A DNA stretch of 7,692 nt from Acidobacteriaceae bacterium (GTDB taxonomy: Bacteria > Acidobacteriota > Terriglobia > Terriglobales > SbA1), in assembly GCA_003156615.1 (NCBI GenBank), contig PMHI01000601.1, positions 4,467 to 12,158 on the forward strand, read 5' to 3'. Of this stretch, positions 1-7,692 are shown piece by piece. The notes beneath the pieces were generated by a model, which was not told where the DNA came from, made no database searches, and was given only the letters and a program-made list of their open reading frames with translations. Made by a program: the position numbers and the translations under genes. The stretch's first letter is position 1; every line of letters begins with the position of its first letter.

Positions 1-1
1 C

Positions 2-1048
2 AAATCCTTTTTAGGAATTCTGCTTTTCGCCATGCCATTGGCCAGTGTGCTCGCGCAGGCACCGGCGCTGCAAATGAATGTCGTTTACGTGTGCACGGAC
101 GGACAAAGCTTCAAAGTCTTTTCCTGCAACAACACCACCGGCGCCTGCGATTATCAGAACTACAAGAAGGGGCAGGCATACCAGCGAGGCGAAGCGCTAC
201 GCGTACAACTCACTGCTTTGCTTCCGGCGAAATGCCATGCGCAAACCCCGGCCGAGGCGCAGGCTGACCCCCATCGCGGTGAAATTCCGCCTGCGCCTTC
301 TCCGTTTAAGGCGCGCGCGGCTGCTGGCGCCAACGGTGCAGGCGCCGCAACCGCGAATCAAAGCGGAGCGGGGTCCGGCGGATTCAAGGTCGGCGACACG
401 GTCCGCGTTTTGATCGACGGCTGGCAAGAAGCCACGGTCCTCGAGGTCCACGGCCGGTCGTATTTGGTCCATCTGCCAAGTGGGATTGACGTTTCGAAAC
501 TCTGGCCGTACGAAGTGCACCGGCTGGGAAAGCTCACGGCGGAGGATCACGCTGCCGGGCAATACGATCTCCACGATCGCGTGCAAGTTCTGGTGAACGG
601 CCGGTGGATGGAAGGCGAGATCCGCGGACAGAATAATGTCAACATGTACGACATAAAGGTGCCGGGGGTAGATACAGGGTTCGGCTCTGACATTGTGAAC
701 ACGACCCCCGAGAATATCCACATGTCGACTACGCCAGCGCCCCCGCCTCCCGCGCAGCGGGCGGCCGGGCAAGTTCCCAAACCGGGGCTGGTCAGCTGCG
801 CCGGCAAGTATGAAGGTCGGTGGGAGCACGTCTCGGGGATGGGTGGAATGAAAGTGGTTTTCCGTTCCGGTAAGGCAACCATCACGGAAGGATTCAGCGG
901 TGAGATGCCGTTCGATTGCTTCACGGGCGACGGCAAGGTCGTTTTCTACAAGGCCGGATCGTTCACGCCGTTTTCCTACGACTTTGACATCAACCTCGAT
1001 GGCACGCTGCAGTCGCCGCTTGGAGCGATCAAGAAGATGGGCAACTGA
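2..1048 (+). CDS. Exported protein of unknown function with two SH3/Tudor-like domains (5' end outside window)
   Basis: I do not recognise a named family. The frame is open to the left edge: ten codons (KSFLGILLFA) precede the first in-window ATG at 32, and with MPLASVLAQA they form the hydrophobic core and cleavage region of a signal peptide. The ATG at 32 is therefore internal and the true start lies upstream. Numbering from that Met: a module with Cys21, 32, 39 and 68; an Ala/Gly-rich linker (about 94-117); two barrel-like repeats, each opening with a 'VxVLxxGxW' type strand (about 118-166 and 178-230); a Pro-rich linker (about 235-252); and a C-terminal domain (256-338) with Cys256 and Cys296 ending in 'DGTLQSPLGAIKK'. 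Six cysteines, none in the barrels, suggest disulfides outside the cytoplasm. The barrels resemble Tudor/agenet SH3-like folds by pattern only. It converges on pcaL and shows no functional link to it. Confidence 0.8.
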   Translation, partial: KSFLGILLFAMPLASVLAQAPALQMNVVYVCTDGQSFKVFSCNNTTGACDYQNYKKGQAYQRGEALRVQLTALLPAKCHAQTPAEAQADPHRGEIPPAPSPFKARAAAGANGAGAATANQSGAGSGGFKVGDTVRVLIDGWQEATVLEVHGRSYLVHLPSGIDVSKLWPYEVHRLGKLTAEDHAAGQYDLHDRVQVLVNGRWMEGEIRGQNNVNMYDIKVPGVDTGFGSDIVNTTPENIHMSTTPAPPPPAQRAAGQVPKPGLVSCAGKYEGRWEHVSGMGGMKVVFRSGKATITEGFSGEMPFDCFTGDGKVVFYKAGSFTPFSYDFDINLDGTLQSPLGAIKKMGN

Positions 1049-1194
1049 CGAGTCGGTTTTAGTTTTGCGGCGGAGCGGCTGGCACCTCCTACAACCGGTG
1101 CACTCCAGAGCGGCGCAGCGCGAAGAGCACAGCCCATCCAATCACTGCAACCGCCCCGAGTCTATCTATTCGCCTTTCGGGCGCTGCTACGGAC
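1049..1194. other. Convergent intergenic gap, no clear terminator
   Basis: This gap separates the stop codons of the exported-protein gene (TGA, 1046-1048) and pcaL (TAG, 1197-1195 on the minus strand). Two transcripts should end here, but neither strand shows a GC-rich stem followed by a T-run. The best stems are 4-5 bp: CGCC/GGCG at 1171-1183 and GCACC/GGTGC near 1083-1102. Termination is either Rho-dependent or uses signals I cannot see. Confidence 0.6.
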
Positions 1195-2388
1195 CTAAGT
1201 GCGGATGGCATTGCGGGCGGTTGCACCCGTAAGCTTCTCTATTTCTTCTTGGGCGATATGGAACCCCGTGTTTGCGGCGGGGACACCAGCGTAAACGGCG
1301 GCTTGAAGAAGAACCTCTTTGATATCGCATATTTCCAAGCCATGCAGAAGTCCCGCCTTGACGTGGAGACGAAACTCTTCCCAGCGTCCAAGGGCTACCG
1401 TCATTGCCAAAACAAGAAGACGGCGAGTTCTGTAGTCGAGGCCCGGTCGCCTCCAGATCGTTCCCCACGCGTATCGGGTGATTAAGGCTTGAAAATCTTC
1501 GTTGAAGTCGGTAGTGCTGGCGATCGCTTTGTCAACATGGGCATCTCCGAGGACTCTGCGCCGCACTTCGAGGCCGGCCTCGAAAACGTCTTCCGAACTA
1601 CTTTCATGGGCTTGAAGAAACGCAAAGAGCGCAGCGGTGAAGGATTTCGGGGCCTCAAGATTTGAGAGATGGGCGGCTGATAGGCGGGTCACGCGGGCTT
1701 GCGGTATGCGCTGAGCCAGGATTTCCCCGTTCCCGGTCCAGGGCGTGGAGACATCCCGCTCGCCTACGATCACCAACGTAGGAATTCCGATATGCGGCAG
1801 GTTGTCCTTGAAGTCAAAATCTCGGAGAGCAGCACAGCAACCTACATATCCCGTCACATCGGTCCCCAGCAACACCGACCGGATGCTGTCGACATAGGCA
1901 CTCGATGGCGCGAGAGATTCCGGCGAGAAGAAGCGCTGTATCGCCGTGTCTGCGATCGCCACCATGCCACCTTGTTGCACGGCGTTGATCCGGTTCTGCC
2001 AAAGCTCTGGGTTTCCGATTCGGGGCGATGTATTGGCCAGAATAAGTCCCGTAAGCTTCTCAGGCGCATGAATGGCCAGCCACTGGCCCACGGCACCCCC
2101 GAGCGAAAGCCCGCAAAACGAGAACTTGGGAAGATTGAGCGCTTCCACCAACCCGAGAACATCGCGGCCCAGCTGTTCGACGGAATATTCTCCCGGCGGA
2201 GCCTCTGAGGCGCCATGGCCACGCGTGTCGTAGCGTAAGACCTGAAAGTGCGAGAGCAGATCTTGCAGTTGTGGTTCCCAAAGGGCGTGGTCTGTTCCGA
2301 TTGAATGAGAGAAGACCAGGACGGGAAGACCGGGGTTTCCTTCCAGTCGATAGAATACGCGGAGGTGGTTAACCGTTACGCAAGGCAT
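1195..2388 (-). CDS. pcaL: PcaD-PcaC fusion: beta-ketoadipate enol-lactone hydrolase / 4-carboxymuconolactone decarboxylase
   Basis: This 397-residue protein carries two consecutive steps of the protocatechuate branch: decarboxylation of 4-carboxymuconolactone to the enol-lactone, and hydrolysis of that lactone to beta-ketoadipate. Residues 1 to about 260 are an alpha/beta-hydrolase with nucleophile Ser95 in GLSLGG, a likely acid Asp212 (GERDVSTP) and His240 (SAAHLSNLE). Residues about 268-390 are a nearly full-length carboxymuconolactone decarboxylase domain, with RYAWGTIWRRPGL near 305-317, LHVKAGL near 341 and VYAGVPAANTGFH near 375-387. The linker is short (around HESSSEDV). The fused arrangement is known as PcaL in actinobacteria such as Rhodococcus and Streptomyces. 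Where stand-alone PcaC often has Cys (VYCGVPAAN), this protein has Ala. It is the last gene of the cluster, 12 bp after pcaB. An AAGGAA ribosome-binding site at 2402-2397 supports the ATG at 2388. Confidence 0.95.
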   Translation of the reverse strand: MPCVTVNHLRVFYRLEGNPGLPVLVFSHSIGTDHALWEPQLQDLLSHFQVLRYDTRGHGASEAPPGEYSVEQLGRDVLGLVEALNLPKFSFCGLSLGGAVGQWLAIHAPEKLTGLILANTSPRIGNPELWQNRINAVQQGGMVAIADTAIQRFFSPESLAPSSAYVDSIRSVLLGTDVTGYVGCCAALRDFDFKDNLPHIGIPTLVIVGERDVSTPWTGNGEILAQRIPQARVTRLSAAHLSNLEAPKSFTAALFAFLQAHESSSEDVFEAGLEVRRRVLGDAHVDKAIASTTDFNEDFQALITRYAWGTIWRRPGLDYRTRRLLVLAMTVALGRWEEFRLHVKAGLLHGLEICDIKEVLLQAAVYAGVPAANTGFHIAQEEIEKLTGATARNAIRT

Positions 2389-2396
2389 GGCCGCTG

Positions 2397-2402
2397 TTCC
2401 TT
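2397..2402 (-). promoter_or_regulatory. Ribosome-binding site of pcaL
   Basis: AAGGAA on the minus strand lies 8 nt before the ATG at 2388 and overlaps the pcaB stop codon (TAA, 2403-2401). This fits translational coupling of pcaB and pcaL. Confidence 0.6.
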
Positions 2403-3765
2403 ACTTCTCCACGGGCTTCTTCGCGGGAAGGGTCGCTTGCATCTGTTGGAGCCTGAAAGAGTCGGCTGATCCGAGATAGCCTTCGGGGACATCGAGTTGG
2501 GCAATGGTCGTCGGGTTGAGATGTTTCGTGACTTCCGGCATTTCGGTGAGGACCTCCACGAGTGGGCAATGGTGACTGACGGCCTTACGCGTCGCCTCTT
2601 CCAGAAGCTGATGGGCATTGTCGCGGCCGAGTTTCGCTGCCAGGAGAACCATGGCTTTTTCCGCGTAAATCGTTCCCCCGGTCGCAGCTAGGTTCTCGCG
2701 CATGCGCGCGCTATCAACGCTAAGCCCTTCTGTGATTTCAGCGATCGAGGCGGCGGCAATGCCAGTCGCTTGAATGGCGGCGGCGATGGTCGGCCACTCC
2801 GATTGCCATCCCCCGACGGCGCGCTCGTGCTCTTGCACCATCGCTGAAAGATAAGAGGCTACCAGGCCCGGCATCCGGTTTGCGGCGGCGAGCGTTACCG
2901 CGCAACCGACTGGATTGCGCTTGTGGGGCATGGTTGAGGAACCACCACGCCCTTGGCTTTCCGGCTCGGCTGCCTCGCTAATTTCGCTTTGCATGAGGAG
3001 GCTGATATCACGCGCGATTTTGCCCAGGGAGCCGGTAAGGACGCCGCACGCGCAAACCAACGTAGCCAGGCGATCGCGGTGCGTGTGCCACGGCGCATCG
3101 GGGCAGACAAGGCCGAGCTCGCCGGCGAGTTCTTGAGCCACGACGGGTCCTTTATCACCGATCGCCGCAAGCGTACCGACCGCCCCGCCAAACTGGAGTA
3201 CCAGGGCTTGCGCAAAACTCTCCGTAAGCCGTTTTCTCCCACGGTGGACGGCCGCCAGCCATCCCGCAGCCTTGAGGCCGAAAGTGATGGGGGGTGCTGC
3301 CTGGAGCAGTGTCCGGCCAACCATCGGGGTGTCCTGATGTTGCTCGGACAATTTCCGCAGCGCCTGCTCGGCACGGGTAAGGTCGGATTCGATGAGCGGC
3401 TGGGCGCGCTTGAGCAAGAGGATCAGCGCCGTGTCCGACACATCCTGGCTGGTTGCGCCGTAATGTACAAAGCCAGCGGCGGATGCATCTTTCGACCGCG
3501 CGATTTCGGTGAGTGCCTTTGCCAGCGGAATGCCATAAGTTCCCGCGCGCAATGTGTTCCGAGAGAGAGCCGCGACATCGAATGCGTCGGGGTTCGCTGC
3601 CGCAGCAATCGATTCCGCTGCGGCCTGGGGGATAATTCCCAGCCGTGACTCGACCCGCGCAAGCCCGACCTCGAAATGGAGCATGGCCTGTAAAATTGAC
3701 CGGTCGGAAAAAATTTCCTCGAGGGGCTCAGTACTTGCCAAGCTATCGATCAAGCGCACCGCCAT
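2401..3765 (-). CDS. pcaB: 3-carboxy-cis,cis-muconate cycloisomerase
   Basis: PcaB cyclises 3-carboxy-cis,cis-muconate, the product of protocatechuate 3,4-dioxygenase, to 4-carboxymuconolactone in the cytosol. The 454-residue protein has the usual length of this member of the fumarase/aspartase superfamily. Visible signatures are GATSQDVSDTA at 103-113 and the superfamily signature GSSTMPHKRNP at 275-285, which forms the flexible loop holding the catalytic Ser in relatives. The frame is open upstream to a possible start at 3801, but a strong GGAGGA sits 4 nt before the ATG at 3765, and the N-terminus MAVRLIDSLA fits the family, so 3765 is preferred. It lies 86 bp after pcaG and 12 bp before pcaL. 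The nearest alternative, adenylosuccinate lyase, shares the fold but is disfavoured by the pca context and the family-like N-terminus. Confidence 0.95.
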   Translation of the reverse strand: MAVRLIDSLASTEPLEEIFSDRSILQAMLHFEVGLARVESRLGIIPQAAAESIAAAANPDAFDVAALSRNTLRAGTYGIPLAKALTEIARSKDASAAGFVHYGATSQDVSDTALILLLKRAQPLIESDLTRAEQALRKLSEQHQDTPMVGRTLLQAAPPITFGLKAAGWLAAVHRGRKRLTESFAQALVLQFGGAVGTLAAIGDKGPVVAQELAGELGLVCPDAPWHTHRDRLATLVCACGVLTGSLGKIARDISLLMQSEISEAAEPESQGRGGSSTMPHKRNPVGCAVTLAAANRMPGLVASYLSAMVQEHERAVGGWQSEWPTIAAAIQATGIAAASIAEITEGLSVDSARMRENLAATGGTIYAEKAMVLLAAKLGRDNAHQLLEEATRKAVSHHCPLVEVLTEMPEVTKHLNPTTIAQLDVPEGYLGSADSFRLQQMQATLPAKKPVEK

Positions 3766-3769
3766 CAAT

Positions 3770-3775
3770 TCCTCC
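3770..3775 (-). promoter_or_regulatory. Ribosome-binding site of pcaB
   Basis: GGAGGA on the minus strand, 4 nt before the ATG at 3765, is the strongest Shine-Dalgarno sequence in the cluster. It decides the start of pcaB in favour of 3765 over the in-frame upstream candidate at 3801. Confidence 0.8.
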
Positions 3776-3799
3776 GACTGGAACCGCGAAGCCTGGATC

Positions 3800-3821
3800 A
3801 CTCAAAGAAGAGAGACTCAAA
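3800..3821 (-). repeat. Direct repeat TTTGAGT x2 in the pcaG-pcaB gap
   Basis: On the minus strand the heptamer TTTGAGT occurs twice, at 3821-3815 and 3806-3800, with a 15-bp period. It lies in the 86-bp non-coding gap upstream of pcaB. It could be half-sites of a regulator or chance; nothing else in the sequence decides this. Confidence 0.3.
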
Positions 3822-3851
3822 TCATAGATGGGTGAAAGGCTCGGCGCACCT

Positions 3852-4424
3852 TTATACATCAAAAAACACGGTTTCATGTTCACCGCACAGGTGGATGTCA
3901 AAACGCCAATCGCTGTTTTGGTGAGGGTCTGGCTGCGCCATAAGGGTATCGCGGCGCTGTTTTGGTACGAGTGCGAGAACAGGATCTTCGTGGTTGGCTG
4001 GGTCTCCGGCGAAATAGATGCGAGTTGCCAGGCGTTTCAAGATGCCTCGCCCAAAAACGGAGATATTCATGTGAGGAGCCTGCAACGTGCCGTCATTGCC
4101 GGGGACACGGCCCGGCTTGATGGTCTCGAAAACGCAGCTTCCATTCTCGTCGGTCGCTAATCGTCCATAGCCGGGGCAGTCCGGATCGACAGCTTTTTCT
4201 TGTGGGTCGTCGGGGCTATGGTATTTTCCTTCGGCGTTCGCTTGCCAGATCTCGATCATGGAATCGTCAACCGGAACACCATCTCCGTCGAGCACTCGGC
4301 AGATCAGCCGCACCCGCTCGCCCGTTGCGTTTGGACCAGCCACGCACCTGACCGACCGCGGGTTCGTGCATCCGAGGTGAAAGTAAGGGCCAGCGGTCTG
4401 GGAAGGACTCGGCGCCTGATCCAT
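3852..4424 (-). CDS. pcaG: Protocatechuate 3,4-dioxygenase, alpha subunit
   Basis: This is the alpha subunit of the non-haem Fe(III) intradiol dioxygenase that opens the protocatechuate ring, together with PcaH. The 190-residue protein begins MDQAPSPSQTAGPYFHLG, the family's typical N-terminus, whose Tyr14 corresponds to the substrate-pocket Tyr16 of Pseudomonas PcaG. It has the paralogous intradiol fold (EIWQANAEGKY at about 58-68, TIKPG at 101-105) but lacks the full iron-ligand set: the second His of the beta-subunit HIH motif is Asn here (PHMNIS, 117-122), as expected for alpha. Arg126 in FGRG aligns with Arg133 of Pseudomonas, which contributes to the substrate site. It ends with the family-typical GEHETVFFDV. 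It is about ten residues shorter than the Pseudomonas protein. The ATG is 1 nt after the pcaH stop, with GAGG 6 nt upstream inside pcaH, so the two subunits are probably translationally coupled. The frame extends upstream into pcaH, but that part is a shadow. Confidence 0.95.
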   Translation of the reverse strand: MDQAPSPSQTAGPYFHLGCTNPRSVRCVAGPNATGERVRLICRVLDGDGVPVDDSMIEIWQANAEGKYHSPDDPQEKAVDPDCPGYGRLATDENGSCVFETIKPGRVPGNDGTLQAPHMNISVFGRGILKRLATRIYFAGDPANHEDPVLALVPKQRRDTLMAQPDPHQNSDWRFDIHLCGEHETVFFDV

Positions 4425-4425
4425 G

Positions 4426-5130
4426 CTATGCCTCAAAGGGCGTGGCTTCGCGCCCACGCAGGACGATATCGAACCGGAAACCAAGCGCCCATTCGGGCTG
4501 AGTGATCTCCAAATCAAACCTTGAGATCAAGCGCTGCCGGGCCTGTTCATCGGGTATCGATTGAACGATCGGATCATAGAGAAGGAGCGGGTCGCCGGGG
4601 AAATACATCTGTGTGATCAAGCGCGTCGCGAATGCGCGCCCGAAGAGCGAAAAGTGAATGTGGGCGGGACGCCAGGCATTGTCGTGGTTATCCCACGGGT
4701 AGGCGCCGGGTTTGATCGTCACAAACTGATAGCAGCCGTTGGCATCGGTCAAGGTTCGTCCCGACCCGCTGAAATTTGGATCCAGTGGCGCGCGATGATC
4801 GTCTCGTTTATGGCGATAACGTCCGGCAGCGTTGGCTTGCCAGATTTCCAGCAGAGTGTGGGGGACCGGGCGGCCACTATCATCGAGCACGCGTCCCCTT
4901 ACGATGATGCGTTCGCCGAGCGGCTCACCCGCATGTTGACGAGTGAGATCGCTATCCGCTTCGGCGATGTCGTCATGCCCATAGACCGGGCCGGTTATCT
5001 CGGAGAGAGTATGTGGTAGAACGATCAGCGGTTTGTGCGGGGCACGCCGAACCGTTGCACCGTAGGCCGGGTACAATGACGTAGGCTGGCCGGTTTCGTC
5101 GTGCCGCCGATAGGGAATGACTTTGATCAT
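4426..5130 (-). CDS. pcaH: Protocatechuate 3,4-dioxygenase, beta subunit (iron-binding)
   Basis: This catalytic subunit binds Fe(III) and cleaves protocatechuate with O2 to 3-carboxy-cis,cis-muconate. Counted from the ATG at 5130 it has 234 residues. All four iron ligands are present: Tyr105 (GRYRH), Tyr144 (GAYPW), His157 and His159 (PAHIHFS), equivalent to Tyr408, Tyr447, His460 and His462 of the Pseudomonas putida enzyme. Arg154 and Gln174 match the active-site Arg457 and Gln477. The N-terminal dioxygenase region (about residues 1-70) and the core with GERIIVRGRVLD near 72-83 are complete. A GTG at 5139 could add three residues, but AAGGTG lies 6 nt before the ATG at 5130 and includes that GTG, so the ATG is preferred. 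It follows pobA after 70 bp containing a hairpin, and is coupled to pcaG. Confidence 0.96.
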   Translation of the reverse strand: MIKVIPYRRHDETGQPTSLYPAYGATVRRAPHKPLIVLPHTLSEITGPVYGHDDIAEADSDLTRQHAGEPLGERIIVRGRVLDDSGRPVPHTLLEIWQANAAGRYRHKRDDHRAPLDPNFSGSGRTLTDANGCYQFVTIKPGAYPWDNHDNAWRPAHIHFSLFGRAFATRLITQMYFPGDPLLLYDPIVQSIPDEQARQRLISRFDLEITQPEWALGFRFDIVLRGREATPFEA

Positions 5131-5136
5131 TGGTTG

Positions 5137-5142
5137 CACCTT
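5137..5142 (-). promoter_or_regulatory. Ribosome-binding site of pcaH
   Basis: AAGGTG on the minus strand stands 6 nt before the ATG at 5130. The alternative GTG start at 5139-5137 is itself part of this site, which argues for the ATG. Confidence 0.6.
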
Positions 5143-5173
5143 TGTGTCCGACTCTGTCTCGCCATAGTTTGCT

Positions 5174-5199
5174 TTTGCCCCCAGTGTCCAGGAGGCAAA
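5174..5199 (-). promoter_or_regulatory. Intercistronic hairpin between pobA and pcaH
   Basis: Read as mRNA from the minus strand, UUUGCCUCC (5199-5191) can pair with GGGGGCAAA (5182-5174). This is a 9-bp stem with one U-G wobble and an 8-nt loop UGGACACU. It begins 1 nt after the pobA stop. The sequence after it is AAGCAAAC, with no U-run, so it is not a standard intrinsic terminator. It could stabilise the upstream message or mark a processing site that sets different levels of pobA and pcaHG. The pairing is visible; the role is inferred. Confidence 0.45.
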
Positions 5200-5200
5200 T

Positions 5201-7692
<2,492 letters not shown>

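Noticed and set aside
197..1141. Minus-strand open frame of 314 codons opposite the exported-protein gene
   Set aside because: Low-complexity Arg/His-rich translation with no recognisable motif. The plus-strand frame has a signal peptide and ordered domains, so this is an antisense shadow in GC-rich DNA.
1171..1183. CGCC-TTTCG-GGCG hairpin after the pcaL stop as a terminator
   Set aside because: The stem is only 4 bp and neither strand has a T-run after it.
1699..2208. Plus-strand open frame of 169 codons opposite pcaL
   Set aside because: It lies inside the hydrolase domain of pcaL and its translation shows no family features.
2953..3648. Plus-strand open frame of 231 codons opposite pcaB
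   Set aside because: pcaB on the other strand has full family signatures and a strong ribosome-binding site. The antisense frame has none.
3766..3801. Alternative upstream start of pcaB at 3801
   Set aside because: It would add 12 residues not expected in the family, and the GGAGGA site at 3775-3770 fits only the ATG at 3765.
3821..3826. TATGAT (minus strand) as a -10 box for a promoter before pcaB
   Set aside because: No acceptable -35 hexamer lies 16-18 bp upstream; the sequence there reads about GTGCGC. One good hexamer is not enough.

Overview
The window is moderately GC-rich bacterial chromosome. It is dominated by one co-directional catabolic cluster on the minus strand. I infer an acidobacterium (Terriglobales/Koribacter-like), because the secreted multi-domain protein at the left edge looks like hypothetical proteins I associate with that phylum. 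This is an impression of style, not a database result. The cluster is chromosomal in character: no transposase, integrase, tRNA, rRNA or CRISPR array was seen.

Region 1 (2-1048, plus strand): the 3' part of a gene for an exported protein of unknown function. A signal peptide is cut by the window edge. It is followed by a four-cysteine N-terminal module, two tandem SH3/Tudor-like barrels, a proline-rich linker and a small C-terminal beta-rich domain. It converges on the catabolic cluster across a 146-bp gap with no convincing terminator.

Region 2 (1195-7692, minus strand, transcribed right to left): an aromatic aldehyde dehydrogenase (vanillin/4-hydroxybenzaldehyde type, N-terminus outside the window), then pobA, pcaH, pcaG, pcaB and a pcaD-pcaC fusion (pcaL). 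The gaps are 8, 70, 1, 86 and 12 bp, so one transcription unit is likely. Its promoter would lie beyond the right edge.

Together the enzymes oxidise a 4-hydroxylated aromatic aldehyde to 4-hydroxybenzoate, hydroxylate it to protocatechuate, open the ring by intradiol (ortho) cleavage to 3-carboxy-cis,cis-muconate, lactonise it to 4-carboxymuconolactone, then decarboxylate and hydrolyse to beta-ketoadipate. The thiolytic end of the pathway (PcaIJ, PcaF), the regulator and any transporter are not in the window. Active-site residues are intact in PobA, PcaH, PcaG, PcaB and both halves of PcaL, so the cluster looks functional.

I see no clearly new biological system. The points most worth a second look are the uncharacterised exported protein, a 9-bp-stem hairpin between pobA and pcaH, the PcaD-PcaC fusion, and a substituted coenzyme-specificity residue in PobA.
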